Source of the DNA: Gordonibacter faecis
GTDB taxonomy: Bacteria; Actinomycetota; Coriobacteriia; Coriobacteriales; Eggerthellaceae
NCBI RefSeq assembly: GCF_030077735.1
Contig: NZ_JASJEU010000004.1
Location: 26,399-90,398, forward strand
Length of the DNA: 64,000 nt
Reading direction: 5' to 3'
Within the stretch, counting starts at the first letter, position 1. Each line of letters starts with the position of its first letter. Positions 53,868 through 62,929 of the stretch are shown here, piece after piece. The notes under the pieces were generated by a model, which saw only the letters and a program-made list of their open reading frames with translations, was not told where the DNA came from and did no database searches. Position numbers and translations under genes: made by a program.

Positions 53868-55307
53868 CTACGCGGCGGGTAGGCGCAGGACGAAGACGGT
53901 GCCTCCGGTAGGGGATTCTTCTACTTCTATGGTGCCGCCGTGGTAGATGACGGCGTGTTTGACGATGGCAAGACCCAATCCGGTGCCGCCGGTTTCTTTT
54001 GAGCGGCTTTTGTCTACGCGGAAGAAGCGCTCGAACACCTTGTCGCGCAGGTCGGCGGGGATACCGGAGCCGGTGTCGCTCACGCGCACCACCACCTCGC
54101 CCGCCTCGGGGCGGCGCGCACCCACCCACGCCGCGGCGCCTTCGCCAGCGGCTACCACACCAACGGGCTCCATACCCAGGCTCACCACCACCTCGCCACC
54201 CGGGTGGTTGTAGCGGATGCCGTTCTCTATGAGGTTGTACAGCATTTCCTCGGCCAGCGTCTCGCTGCCACGAATGAGCGCGCACGCGCCTTCCACCTGC
54301 ACCGATACGCCCTGGCCGGCGGCAAAACTCTCCAAGCGCCCAGCAACGCGGTGGGCCGTGGCCACCAAGTCAACCGGCGTGGCCTCGTCGCCGAACGCGG
54401 CCTCATCCAGGCGTGACAGCGTCAGCACGTCGGTGATCAGCGAGCGCATGGCCTGGGCTTCGTCGTAGATGAGCGCGGCGAACTTCTGGCGGTCGGCCGG
54501 CTGCACCATGTCATTCTTCATAAGTTCGGCGTAGCCCGAAATTACCTGCAGCGGCGTTTTCATCTCGTGGCTCACGTTGCTGGAGAAGTCGCGGCGCAGG
54601 TTCTCGGCCTGCGCGAGTTCGGCGTTTTGCTGTTTGAGCTGGCGCTGCTGCTCGTCAATGCGCGTGAGCAGCGGGTCCATTTCCTCGTAGATTTCGTTGT
54701 CGAGCGGGTTCGCAAAATCCAGCGCATCAATGGGTTTCATGATGCGGCTTGTTAACACCCGCGATAGCACGAACACCAGCACTACAGCCACCACCAGCGC
54801 CACCAACACCGGCACCAGCATATTGCCAAGGAATGACAACAGCGAGTGGCGCGTCTCGGACAGGCGCACAATGCTGCCGTCGTCCAGCTTCACGGCCGCA
54901 TACACCGTGTCGGTACCAAGCGTTTCCGAATAACGCATGGTCACGGCCTCACCGGAAGCGGCGGCTTGCTGCACCTCGGGGCGGTCGGCGTGGTTATCCA
55001 TGCCCGTGGTGTCGGCCGCACTGTCGTAGAGCACGGTACCGTCGGGCGCGATAAGCGTGTAGCGCGTCAGGCCGCTGAACTGGGCTTCCAGGATGGGTTC
55101 ATTGTCGGCGGACGGCGTGGCGTTCAAGTAGCGCGCCGCATCTTGAGCGCTTGCAGCCAGCTCCGCCTCGGCGTCGTGTTCGTACGACACATAATAAATA
55201 GTAATCATGACGGCAGCCAGCGCCACAATAATGCCCAGCGTGAACGCCAGCACGCTGGTGAAAATCTTGCCGGCGAGGCTTTTTACCTTGAGATGCTTAA
55301 GCGCCAT
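53868..55307 (-). CDS. PhoR-type sensor histidine kinase
   Basis: This 479-residue membrane kinase has two membrane helices (about 15-38 and 160-182) enclosing an extracytoplasmic sensor domain. A HAMP-like linker is followed by the H-box FSSNVSHEMKTPLQVISGY with His247, N-box NLIENGIRYNH, and G-boxes VSDTGSGIP and GTGLGLAIVKH. The start ATG 55307 is 8 bases past the regulator stop with GAGG upstream. Position after pstSCAB and a PhoB-like regulator suggests phosphate sensing through Pst. Confidence 0.9.
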   Translation of the reverse strand: MALKHLKVKSLAGKIFTSVLAFTLGIIVALAAVMITIYYVSYEHDAEAELAASAQDAARYLNATPSADNEPILEAQFSGLTRYTLIAPDGTVLYDSAADTTGMDNHADRPEVQQAAASGEAVTMRYSETLGTDTVYAAVKLDDGSIVRLSETRHSLLSFLGNMLVPVLVALVVAVVLVFVLSRVLTSRIMKPIDALDFANPLDNEIYEEMDPLLTRIDEQQRQLKQQNAELAQAENLRRDFSSNVSHEMKTPLQVISGYAELMKNDMVQPADRQKFAALIYDEAQAMRSLITDVLTLSRLDEAAFGDEATPVDLVATAHRVAGRLESFAAGQGVSVQVEGACALIRGSETLAEEMLYNLIENGIRYNHPGGEVVVSLGMEPVGVVAAGEGAAAWVGARRPEAGEVVVRVSDTGSGIPADLRDKVFERFFRVDKSRSKETGGTGLGLAIVKHAVIYHGGTIEVEESPTGGTVFVLRLPAA

Positions 55308-55315
55308 GCGCGTCC

Positions 55316-56008
55316 TCACGAGGGCCGCTTGACGCAGTAACCCACGCCGCGCACGGTCTGGATCAGGGCATCCGCCCCCTCGCCTGCCGCCGCCAGCTTC
55401 TGCCGCAGCGTCTGCACGTGCACGTCCACCGTGCGCGTCTCGCCCACATACGTCATGCCCCACACGTCTTCGAGAAGTTGGCTGCGCGACAGCACGTGCC
55501 CCTCGTTCTGCATGAGGGTGCGCAAAAGGTCGAATTCCTTGAGCGTGAGCGTCACCGATTCGCCGTTCACGCTGACGGTATGGGCGGAAACCGTGAGGGA
55601 AACGGGGCCGCAGGTGAGTTCATCGTCGGGTGCGGAAGCCGGCGCCGAAGCGCGACGCAGCAGCGCGTTCACGCGGCTGACCAGCTCCATCATGCCGAAG
55701 GGCTTCGCCAGGTAATCGTCCGCACCCGCATCAAGGCCACACACCGTGTCGAACTCGGTGCCTTTGGCGGTAAGCATCATCACGGGCAGGTGCTTCGTGG
55801 CCGACTCCGCGCGCAGCATGTGAAGAATTTCCAGCCCGTCGATCTCGGGCAACATGATATCAAGCAGCACCAACTCCGGCAAACGCTCCTTGCACGCGGC
55901 GAAGAACTCCCCCGCCGCCGGAAAGCCCTGCGCCTCGAACCCGGCCTGCTTGAGCGCATACACCGTGAGGTCACGAATATTGGTGTCATCTTCTACGTAA
56001 TAGATCAT
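55316..56008 (-). CDS. OmpR/PhoB-type response regulator
   Basis: The 230-residue regulator has a receiver with acidic pair EDD at 6-8, phosphoacceptor Asp50 in LVLLDIMLPEIDG, and KPFG. The C-terminal winged helix (about 130-228) ends with the TVDVHVQTLRQKL and TVRGVGYCVK recognition region. It is followed by its kinase. A PHO-box candidate lies 118 bases upstream, so it probably activates its own gene as well as pst. Named PhoB-like by context. Confidence 0.92.
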   Translation of the reverse strand: MIYYVEDDTNIRDLTVYALKQAGFEAQGFPAAGEFFAACKERLPELVLLDIMLPEIDGLEILHMLRAESATKHLPVMMLTAKGTEFDTVCGLDAGADDYLAKPFGMMELVSRVNALLRRASAPASAPDDELTCGPVSLTVSAHTVSVNGESVTLTLKEFDLLRTLMQNEGHVLSRSQLLEDVWGMTYVGETRTVDVHVQTLRQKLAAAGEGADALIQTVRGVGYCVKRPS

Positions 56009-56125
56009 GTCGGTTCCGCCGTTCTTCGAACGACAGGGTGCGCGTGGCTTCGACCTGCCGTTCTCTTCACACTTTTCTGTTTTCGGCCATTGTAAAGCAG
56101 CGCAGGGAAGAGGGGTGTGCCGGCT

Positions 56126-56144
56126 CCGTCAAATTTTGGTAAAG
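56126..56144 (-). promoter_or_regulatory. PHO-box candidate upstream of the regulator gene
   Basis: CTTTACCAAAATTTGACGG reads as two 11-base-spaced half-sites (TTTACC, TTTGACG). A TACAAT -10 candidate follows about 31 bases downstream. Matches sites at 60078 and 29827. Confidence 0.6.
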
Positions 56145-56201
56145 CCTACTCCCCGGGCGCGCACCCAGCGCGCCCTACCGGCGTGCCCCCGGCGCAACCT
56201 C

Positions 56202-57161
56202 CTAGCCGAACCGCCCCGCCACGTAGTCCGCTGTGCGCGAGTCGCGCGGGTTGGTGAAGATATCGTCGGTGCTGCCGGCTTCCACCATCTCGCCCAGCAG
56301 GAAGAACGCCGTTTGGTCGGACACGCGCAGCGCTTGCAGCATGTTGTGCGTCACCATGACCACCGTGTACTTCCGCTTGAGTTCGCCCACGAGGTCTTCA
56401 ATTTTGGCGGTGGACAGCGGGTCGAGCGCGCTTGTGGCCTCGTCCATCAGCAGCACCTCAGGGCGCACGGCCAGAGCGCGCGCAATGCACAGGCGCTGCT
56501 GCTGGCCGCCGGACAGGCCCAGCGCGTTTTTCTTCAGGCGGTCTTTCAGTTCGTCCCAGATGGCGGCGTCGCGCAGGCTTTGCTCCACGATATCGTCCAG
56601 GTCGGCACGCTTCTTCACGCCGTGCGTGCGCGGACCAAACGCCACGTTGTCGTACACACTCATGGGGAAGGGGTTGGGCTGCTGGAACACCATGCCCACG
56701 CGCCGGCGCAGGCTGTTCACGTCCACGTCGCGGTAGGCGTCCTGCCCGTCGAGAATGATCTCACCCTCCACGCGGCAGTCAGCAACAAGGTCATTCATGC
56801 GGTTCAGGCTTTTGAGCAGCGTAGACTTGCCGCAGCCAGACGGCCCAATAAGCGCCGTCACCTGATTTTGGGGAAACTCCAGGTTGATGCCCTTGAGCGC
56901 CTGGAAGTCGCGGTAGTACAGGTTGAGGTCGCGCACGCTCATCTTGACGGGAGCCGCCGGTTCCGAAGCCGTGGCAAGCGCGGCGGTCACGCCAGGTTCA
57001 GCAGTCACCACCGGCGCGACGTGTTCCTTAACCGCACCCCCAGCAAACCCGCCAGTCGCTGGCTTCAAAACGCGCGGGCTCACCGTGCGCCCCGCCTTCA
57101 CCCCGCCCTGCCGTTTGGGCAGGTAGGTTGCCGGTTTCTTCTCCAACAGGGAGTTGTTCAT
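56202..57161 (-). CDS. pstB: Phosphate ABC transporter ATP-binding protein with N-terminal extension
   Basis: PstB powers high-affinity phosphate uptake. The ABC domain starts near residue 75 (MSVRDLNLYYRDFQAL) and has Walker A IGPSGCGKST, signature LSGGQQQRL, Walker B VLLMDEATSALDP and the switch His in VTHNM. The first 73 residues are an unusual Ala/Pro/Val-rich, positively charged extension. The ATG at 57161 overlaps the pstA stop by four bases, so it is coupled; an internal ATG near residue 74 is an alternative start. Confidence 0.95.
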   Translation of the reverse strand: MNNSLLEKKPATYLPKRQGGVKAGRTVSPRVLKPATGGFAGGAVKEHVAPVVTAEPGVTAALATASEPAAPVKMSVRDLNLYYRDFQALKGINLEFPQNQVTALIGPSGCGKSTLLKSLNRMNDLVADCRVEGEIILDGQDAYRDVDVNSLRRRVGMVFQQPNPFPMSVYDNVAFGPRTHGVKKRADLDDIVEQSLRDAAIWDELKDRLKKNALGLSGGQQQRLCIARALAVRPEVLLMDEATSALDPLSTAKIEDLVGELKRKYTVVMVTHNMLQALRVSDQTAFFLLGEMVEAGSTDDIFTNPRDSRTADYVAGRFG

Positions 57162-58159
57162 GAACGTGCTCCTTTGCTCATCTTCTTCACCACGGCCGCA
57201 GCCGCAAGGTTTAGCACCACCACCATCACCAGCAGCACCACGGCCGTCGCGTACGTTTCATTCACGTGCAGGCCCTCGCTGGCCAGCACATACATGTGCA
57301 CGGCAAGCGTGCGCGTGGAATCGAAGAGCGCCGCAGCGCCTTCGGCGAACTGCGGAATTTGCGCGATGGAACCAGCCGTGAAAATGAGGGCCGCCACCTC
57401 GCCCACGCAGCGCCCGAGCGCCAGCACCACGCCGCCCAAAATGCCCGGCACGGCCGAGGGCAACACACAGCAAAACACCGTGCGCAGCCGCCCTGCTCCC
57501 AGGCCAAAGCCGCCTTCGCGGTAGGAGTCGGGCACGGCGAGCAGCGCTTCCTCGGTGGTGCGCATAACCACCGGCAGCACCATGATGGCCAGCGTGCACG
57601 CGCCCGCCAGAAGCGAGAGCCCCCACCCCAGCGCCGTCACGAAAAACAGCATGCCGAACAGGCCATATATGATGGAGGGAATGCCTTGCAGCGTCTCGGT
57701 TGTGGTGCGCACAAGCGCCACAAAGCGGCTGCCACGCGGCGCGTATTCCACCAGATAAATGGCCGACCCCACGCCCACCGGAACGGCCATAAGCAGCGCA
57801 AGCCCCGCCATGAGCAGCGTGTTTATCAGTGCCGGCATGAGCGAAACATTTGTGGAGGTATATTCCCACGCGAACAGGCTGGGCGTAAGATACGGCACAC
57901 CGTTCACCAAAATGAAGCCTATCAGCAGCAGCAACACGCCCGCCGTCAGCACAGCGCCCGCGCGCACAACCAGGCGCAGCAGGGCGGCTGCGACGCGGCG
58001 CTTCTGCTGGTGGCGCTCGCCGTGTTCGGCCAGCAGCACATCGAAGCGGTCGCGCGCGCCGGAACCACCCGCGGGTGCGCCCGCGCCGCCACCTGCTCCG
58101 CCGCCCGCCGCGTCACCCGCGCCTGCGCCCGCGCAAGCCCGCGTCATCTTCGCACTCAT
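57158..58159 (-). CDS. pstA: Phosphate ABC transporter permease PstA
   Basis: PstA pairs with PstC in the membrane. The 333-residue product has a Gly/Ala-rich cytoplasmic N-terminus (about 60 residues), then six membrane helices. The binding-protein-dependent permease loop is visible as VMRTTEEALLAVPDSYREGG, followed by GLGAGRLRTVF. Its ATG overlaps the pstC stop by four bases and its end overlaps pstB. Confidence 0.94.
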   Translation of the reverse strand: MSAKMTRACAGAGAGDAAGGGAGGGAGAPAGGSGARDRFDVLLAEHGERHQQKRRVAAALLRLVVRAGAVLTAGVLLLLIGFILVNGVPYLTPSLFAWEYTSTNVSLMPALINTLLMAGLALLMAVPVGVGSAIYLVEYAPRGSRFVALVRTTTETLQGIPSIIYGLFGMLFFVTALGWGLSLLAGACTLAIMVLPVVMRTTEEALLAVPDSYREGGFGLGAGRLRTVFCCVLPSAVPGILGGVVLALGRCVGEVAALIFTAGSIAQIPQFAEGAAALFDSTRTLAVHMYVLASEGLHVNETYATAVVLLVMVVVLNLAAAAVVKKMSKGARS

Positions 58160-59019
58160 GACGCCACCTCCCCTCTCTTCTTTATCGCATTAAGCAGCGC
58201 CGTGATAAGCAGGATGAACACGAACAGCACCACGCCCGTGGCCACCAGTGCGCCGCGGTGTAGGTCGGCCGCGTAGCCCATTTCCAGCACGATGTTCGCC
58301 GTCATGGTGCGCACGCCGTCGAAGATGCTATCGGGAATGATGGGCTGGTTGCCGGCCACCATGATGACGGCCATGGTCTCGCCGATGGCGCGCCCCACGC
58401 CCAGCACCACACCAGCCACAATGCCGGACGTTGCGGCAGGTACCACCACGCGAAACACCGAGCGCTCGTGGTCGGCGCCCAAGGCGAGCGCGCCCTCGTA
58501 GTACTTCTTCGGCACGGCGTCGAGCGCGCTGCGCGCCACCGTAATAACCGTGGGCAGAATCATGATGCCCAAAAGCACGGCCGCCGCCAAAAGCGAGAGC
58601 CCTCGTCCCGGCATGGTGTCGCGAATAAACGGCACCATCACCACCAGGCCGAAGAAGCCATACACCACCGACGGAATGCCCGCCAACAGCTCCACGCCCG
58701 GCTTCAGCACCGCCGCCACGCGCCCGCTGGCAAACCGCGACAGATACAGCGCCGTAAGCAGCCCCGTAGGCACACCCACCAGAATGGCGCCCGCCGTCAC
58801 ATACACGCTGCCTACAATCATGGGGAAGATGCCGTAGATGTCGTTCGCCGGCCGCCACGTGGTGCCGAAGAGGAACTCCGGCAGACCAATCTGCGCCATG
58901 GCCGGCAGCCCATTCGCAAACAGAAACACGCAGATGAGGACCACCGCAAGAACCGAAGCCCCCGCGGCAATCCCAAACAACACCTGAGCTGCGCGCTCTT
59001 TAAGATGTGAAGAACTCAT
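58156..59019 (-). CDS. pstC: Phosphate ABC transporter permease PstC
   Basis: The 287-residue membrane protein has six helices and the EAA-type loop VARSALDAVPKKYYEGALAL, then GADHERSVFRVV. AAGGAG precedes the ATG. It lies 25 bases after the pstS stop and overlaps pstA, giving the order pstS-pstC-pstA-pstB. Confidence 0.94.
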   Translation of the reverse strand: MSSSHLKERAAQVLFGIAAGASVLAVVLICVFLFANGLPAMAQIGLPEFLFGTTWRPANDIYGIFPMIVGSVYVTAGAILVGVPTGLLTALYLSRFASGRVAAVLKPGVELLAGIPSVVYGFFGLVVMVPFIRDTMPGRGLSLLAAAVLLGIMILPTVITVARSALDAVPKKYYEGALALGADHERSVFRVVVPAATSGIVAGVVLGVGRAIGETMAVIMVAGNQPIIPDSIFDGVRTMTANIVLEMGYAADLHRGALVATGVVLFVFILLITALLNAIKKRGEVAS

Positions 59020-59044
59020 ACAACTCCTTGGTTAGGCGGCGAAA

Positions 59045-59959
59045 CTACGCCAACACTTCTTCCCAGGTGGCCAGTTCGCCGGTGAAGATGCCTTTCACCT
59101 GGTCGGACGTCAGGGCGTCCACGGTTGCGGCCTTGTTCACAATGACGGCAATGCCATCCTGCGCGATAACCGTGGCTTCAACGGCGCTCTTCTCGGAATC
59201 CTTCAGCTCGCGCGAAGCCATGCCAATGTCGCAGGTGCCCTCGGTGGCCATCTGCACGCCGGTGGTGGAGTCGGACTGGTTGACCTCGATGGACACGTCC
59301 GGGTTGAGCGCCTGATAGGCCTCAGCCAGCTTCTCCATAACCGGAGCGATGGACGACGAACCCGCCAGCACCACCTTGCCCGTTGCCCCGGCCGGCGCGT
59401 ACGCCTCGCCCTCGGTCACGGGAATGTAGCCGTTGTCCTCAACCACCTTCTGGCCATCAGCGCTCATGATGAACGTCACGAAATCCTGCGCCGCGTCGGA
59501 CAGGCCGTCCTTCGTCACAATGTTAAACGGACGCGCAATCTTGTACTCACCGCTCTTCACGTTGGCGGCCGTGGGCTCGGCACCGTCAATGGTGAGCGCC
59601 TTCACCGTGTCGCCCAGCGAGCCCAGCGAGATGTAGCCGATGCCGTTCTCGTCGCCCGCCACCGAGGTCATCATGACCGACGTGGAGTTCGTGATAGCCG
59701 CCGCAGGCGTGGTTAGGTCCACCTTCTCGCCGCTGGCATCCTTTTCCTCAATGCCGAACAGCTCCACAAACGCGCCGCGCGTGCCGGAGCCGTCCTCGCG
59801 CGAGTACACGGACACCTCGCCGGAGGGCATCGTGGCCGCAGCAGCCCCCTCACCTGCGGATCCGCCGGAAGCATCCTGTCCGCCCGCGCATCCCGCCAGA
59901 CCGAAGATGCCCAGCGCAAGCACAACACCTGCCGCCGCCATAACCAAACGCTTCTTCAT
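59045..59959 (-). CDS. pstS: Phosphate-binding lipoprotein PstS, circularly permuted
   Basis: The 304-residue lipoprotein has a signal peptide ending in the lipobox LAGC near residue 24. Order of the two lobes is reversed compared with classic PstS. First comes the normally C-terminal part (SVYSREDGSGTRGAFVELFG, ITNSTSV, GIGYISLGSL, FIMSADGQKVVEDNGYIPV). A short linker is followed by the normally N-terminal part (KVVLAGSSSIAPVMEKLAEAY, CDIGMASRELKDSE, DGIAVIVNKA, IFTGELATWEEVLA). The phosphate-site residues SREDGSGTR and GSSSIAP are both kept. I recall the same order in some streptococcal/lactococcal PstS. ATG 59959 follows AAAGGAAG. Confidence 0.93.
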   Translation of the reverse strand: MKKRLVMAAAGVVLALGIFGLAGCAGGQDASGGSAGEGAAAATMPSGEVSVYSREDGSGTRGAFVELFGIEEKDASGEKVDLTTPAAAITNSTSVMMTSVAGDENGIGYISLGSLGDTVKALTIDGAEPTAANVKSGEYKIARPFNIVTKDGLSDAAQDFVTFIMSADGQKVVEDNGYIPVTEGEAYAPAGATGKVVLAGSSSIAPVMEKLAEAYQALNPDVSIEVNQSDSTTGVQMATEGTCDIGMASRELKDSEKSAVEATVIAQDGIAVIVNKAATVDALTSDQVKGIFTGELATWEEVLA

Positions 59960-60077
59960 ATTCTTCCTTTCGTTCTGCGCCCGAGGCGCCTTTATTCGAT
60001 TCACCGCCGCGCCGCACACCCGTCGCCGCGCTGCGTTCACCATGATGGGCATCAAGCATCAAGCCCACGTTTGCGGG

Positions 60078-60096
60078 CCATCAAATCTCAGTAAAG
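60078..60096 (-). promoter_or_regulatory. PHO-box candidate upstream of pstS
   Basis: CTTTACTGAGATTTGATGG lies 119 bases before pstS, almost the same distance as the copy before the regulator gene (118). A CATCAT -10 candidate follows about 30 bases later. Confidence 0.6.
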
Positions 60097-60246
60097 TCTG
60101 GGAAACGCGCGGGGAATACCCGCAAAAATGACGCATGCGCGCATATTTGGCACGGCAGCGCGCAGTTGTGGTCGCGCGATGGCGGCAGGCACGCTACAAT
60201 GGAGGGAGCAAAGGGGAACGCAGACGGAAGGGAGCGCATCGTTACT

Positions 60247-60459
60247 ATGAAATTGTCCGCACGCAACACGCTAAAGGGGACCATCACGGCCATTCATCCG
60301 GGCGCGGTGAATGCCATCGTGATCATGGAGCTTGACGGGGGCCAAATTATCACGTCCACCATCTCCATGGGAGCGCTCAAGGATCTCGCTCTTGAAGTGG
60401 GCAAAGAAGCCTACGCCATAGTAAAAGCCGCCGACGTCATCATAGGCGTCGAAGACTAA
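60247..60459 (+). CDS. Molbindin-type (Mop/TOBE) molybdate-binding protein
   Basis: This 70-residue protein is a single TOBE/Mop domain: MKLSARNTLKGTITAIHPGA, then VNAIVIMELDGG and KEAYAIVKAADVIIGVED. Such proteins bind molybdate or tungstate as oligomers and store or buffer it. GGAAGGGAG lies about 12 bases before the ATG. It is single and diverges from pstS. Anaerobic Coriobacteriia use many molybdoenzymes, consistent with this role. Confidence 0.87.
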   Translation: MKLSARNTLKGTITAIHPGAVNAIVIMELDGGQIITSTISMGALKDLALEVGKEAYAIVKAADVIIGVED

Positions 60460-60482
60460 CAGCAAGAGCCACAGGACGAACC

Positions 60483-60507
60483 AAGCCCCTCCCACCCGAG
60501 GGGGCTT
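60483..60507 (+). terminator. Molbindin gene terminator
   Basis: AAGCCCCTC and GAGGGGGCTT form a hairpin followed by GCTTGTTTTAG. Confidence 0.7.
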
Positions 60508-60590
60508 GCTTGTTTTAGAGGGACGAAGGTGGCGCGCAAAGAAAGGAAATATTATCTGTTAGGTAGCCTCCGCAGTCCAGTTCTCCAGAG

Positions 60591-60967
60591 CATCCGCTCC
60601 GCCGCAAGCGGAGAACACAACCCGTGTCGCCTTTTTCGCCTTTAGCATCCCCTCTCGTGCACGCGAAATGCCGTTTTTGGAACAGTTTGGGGCATCTGGC
60701 GGAAACTGTGCCAGGAATTGAGGAGGGGCTGCACTTCGGGATGGGTGTGGTGGTGCTTCGTGAAGCACCCTCTTCGCCGAAGGTGGAGAACGCGAACATG
60801 ACCTGCGTTTTCGCGCTTTGTGTGAACGGGACGGTTCGCGAACCGCCCGGACTACGGCCAACCTGTCTCTTCAATACGACCCTCTGGCCGGTCAGCCCGC
60901 GTTGTAAAGATAGGGTGTTGGGAGATTTATGGCGTAATCAGTAGCGCGAAGCGCCACTTTTTTATCG
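60591..60967. repeat. Dispersed repeat cluster, no gene
   Basis: The spacer 60508-61011 holds three repeat relatives and no credible gene. CATCCGCTCCGCC ... GGAGAACACAA (60591-60623) is the inverse of 14218-14250. The hairpin GGGACGGTTCG/CGAACCGCCC with its left flank (60801-60856) is the 22.4/46.7 kb family. The stretch from CAGCCCGCGTTGTAAAGATAG (60893) to the GCGCCACTTTTTTA end (60967) matches 14340-14413. Confidence 0.65.
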
Positions 60968-61011
60968 GCGGCGCAGGTCTCGTTGCATTTTCCGGGCGGC
61001 GCAGACGCGCG

Positions 61012-62796
61012 TCATGCTTGGTTGCGAGGCTGCTTTTCCGGCTTCTTCTTGCTCTTCTTGTCCTCGCGATAGAACGCTAGGAGTGCTAGGCCTACGAGGG
61101 AGCAGGTTCCTACGAGGAGGAAGGCGCCGCGGAAGCCTTCGTCGAGAGTACCTTGGAAGGTGTTCTCTATGTCGCTGGCGTGCTGGTCGATTTCGCTCAG
61201 GTACTGTTGCTCGGCGGCGTCGACCGCCTCGGTGGGCATGCCGGATGACGCGGCGGCTTGCTCGATCTCGGTCTTCGCGAGCTTCTTCACGTTGCCCACG
61301 ATGGTGGTTACGTCCGACCCCTCCATGAGCTGCTGCAAATCTGCCGGCAGCCCGCCGCCGGAGTCCTGACCTTCCCTGCTTGCCAGCTGCGCCATCGTTG
61401 GCCCGGCTGGCGGGTCGGGCAGCACGTTCATCACGCGATCCGGCACGGCCATGCCCGCGTGCGCGATGAACGCCACCAGCACAGCAGGCGCCACGGCTGT
61501 GCCCACCGAGCGCACAAGCGAAAGCGTGGCCAGCGCCGAGTTCGATTCCTCAAGCGGCGTCTTCGCCAGCATCATGTAGTTGAGCGGCGTGCCAATGGTG
61601 AAGCCCATCCCAATGCCAATGAACACCAGGCTCACCACCAGCGTAAACAAGTTCGGGAACTGCGTGGCCACCAGCGCCAGAAACAGCGCGCCCGCCGCCG
61701 ACGCCGCCAGTCCGAACCCCAGCACCACCTTCACACCAAACCGGTCGATGAGCTTACCCGACACCGGCGCGCCCACGCCCGCGAACGCCGCCAGCACAAT
61801 GACCACGTAGCCGCCGCTGCCGGCCGGGATTTTCAGCACGTTCTCCGCGAACTGCGGGATGAAAATGATGCCCATGAGGATGACGCCCGAGATGACGGAG
61901 ATGGCCAGCGTCACCACAATGTCGCGGTTGCGGAAGTACGACAGGTTGAGCACCGGGTCGGCCGCGCGCCGCTCGATGAGCACGAACAGCGGCAACAGCA
62001 CCACGAACCCCAGCAGGAACGGCCATACGTCGGTGGAGGTCAGCGACGTGCCCAGGTTGAAGAAGTCGAGGTTCTTCAGGCCGTAGAGTAGCGCGAGCAC
62101 CATCACCACGAGCACGGCAATGCCCAGCCCGTCGATGGGTTTCACGTGCTCGGCCTTCGTGTTCGGCAATACGAACCAGCCGGCCACCACAATGAACGCA
62201 CAGATAGGCACGTTCACGTAGAAGATGAACTGCCAGTTGCTTTGCCCGAAAATTGACAGGATAAGGCTGCCCGCAGACGCGCCGAAAATGTTCGCGATGC
62301 CGTACACGCCTCCCACCAGGCCAAGCGCCAGGCCGCGCTTCTCCGGCGGGAACGCCGTACCGAACTCCGCCGTGGCCACGGGCACAATGCCGCCGCCACC
62401 CACCGCCTGAATGGCGCGCGCCACCAGCAGCATGCCGAAACTGCCCACGTCCTGCGCGAGGCCGCACAGAAGCGAGCCCACGCCGAACAGCAGGATGCTT
62501 GCCAGGTACACGTACTTGCGCCCGGAGCGGTCGGCCAGCTTGCCCATAACGGGGATGGCCGCCGCGTACGCCAGCGTGTAGATGGTGATAATCCACACGC
62601 TGAGCTGCTCGGAAATGCCGAGGTCGCCTTGGATGACGGTACGCGCGGGCGTGACGATGCCCGTATCGAGCGCGCCGATGAACAGGCCCAACAGGTACAC
62701 GGCCGCCACCAACACGAAGCCTTTGCGGCCGCCGGAGCCTGCGCCTGAGCCCGCGCCCGAGCCCGTGTGCGGTGCCGCGGATGATTGAGAAGTCAT
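61012..62796 (-). CDS. MFS transporter of the DHA2 (EmrB/QacA, 14-TM) family
   Basis: This 594-residue multidrug exporter-type protein has about 14 membrane segments. Motif A is MGKLADRSGRKYVYL after TM2, and the segment LFIGALDTGIVTPA in TM1 is typical of DHA2. A large loop rich in Asp/Gln lies between the last two helices (about residues 470-560). The C-terminus is Lys-rich. ATG 62796 follows GGAAAGGAAGG; the longer frame to 62838 is less likely. Substrate unknown. Confidence 0.9.
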   Translation of the reverse strand: MTSQSSAAPHTGSGAGSGAGSGGRKGFVLVAAVYLLGLFIGALDTGIVTPARTVIQGDLGISEQLSVWIITIYTLAYAAAIPVMGKLADRSGRKYVYLASILLFGVGSLLCGLAQDVGSFGMLLVARAIQAVGGGGIVPVATAEFGTAFPPEKRGLALGLVGGVYGIANIFGASAGSLILSIFGQSNWQFIFYVNVPICAFIVVAGWFVLPNTKAEHVKPIDGLGIAVLVVMVLALLYGLKNLDFFNLGTSLTSTDVWPFLLGFVVLLPLFVLIERRAADPVLNLSYFRNRDIVVTLAISVISGVILMGIIFIPQFAENVLKIPAGSGGYVVIVLAAFAGVGAPVSGKLIDRFGVKVVLGFGLAASAAGALFLALVATQFPNLFTLVVSLVFIGIGMGFTIGTPLNYMMLAKTPLEESNSALATLSLVRSVGTAVAPAVLVAFIAHAGMAVPDRVMNVLPDPPAGPTMAQLASREGQDSGGGLPADLQQLMEGSDVTTIVGNVKKLAKTEIEQAAASSGMPTEAVDAAEQQYLSEIDQHASDIENTFQGTLDEGFRGAFLLVGTCSLVGLALLAFYREDKKSKKKPEKQPRNQA

Positions 62797-62844
62797 GCGC
62801 GCCTTCCTTTCCAAGACAAAACTGGTGCCAACGCACAAAACAAA

Positions 62845-62902
62845 TGCAGGTCGACCGTAGTGGTGGCACGGGGCAGAGCCCTTGCCCTACGGTCAACCTG
62901 CA
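62845..62902. repeat. Large hairpin between the small-protein gene and the MFS gene
   Basis: TGCAGGTCGACCGTAG (62845-62860) and CTACGGTCAACCTGCA (62887-62902) pair with one mismatch around a 26-base loop. It may terminate the 62930 gene transcript. Confidence 0.55.
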
Positions 62903-62929
62903 CGGGAGAACGACGGTAAAGCGATACGC

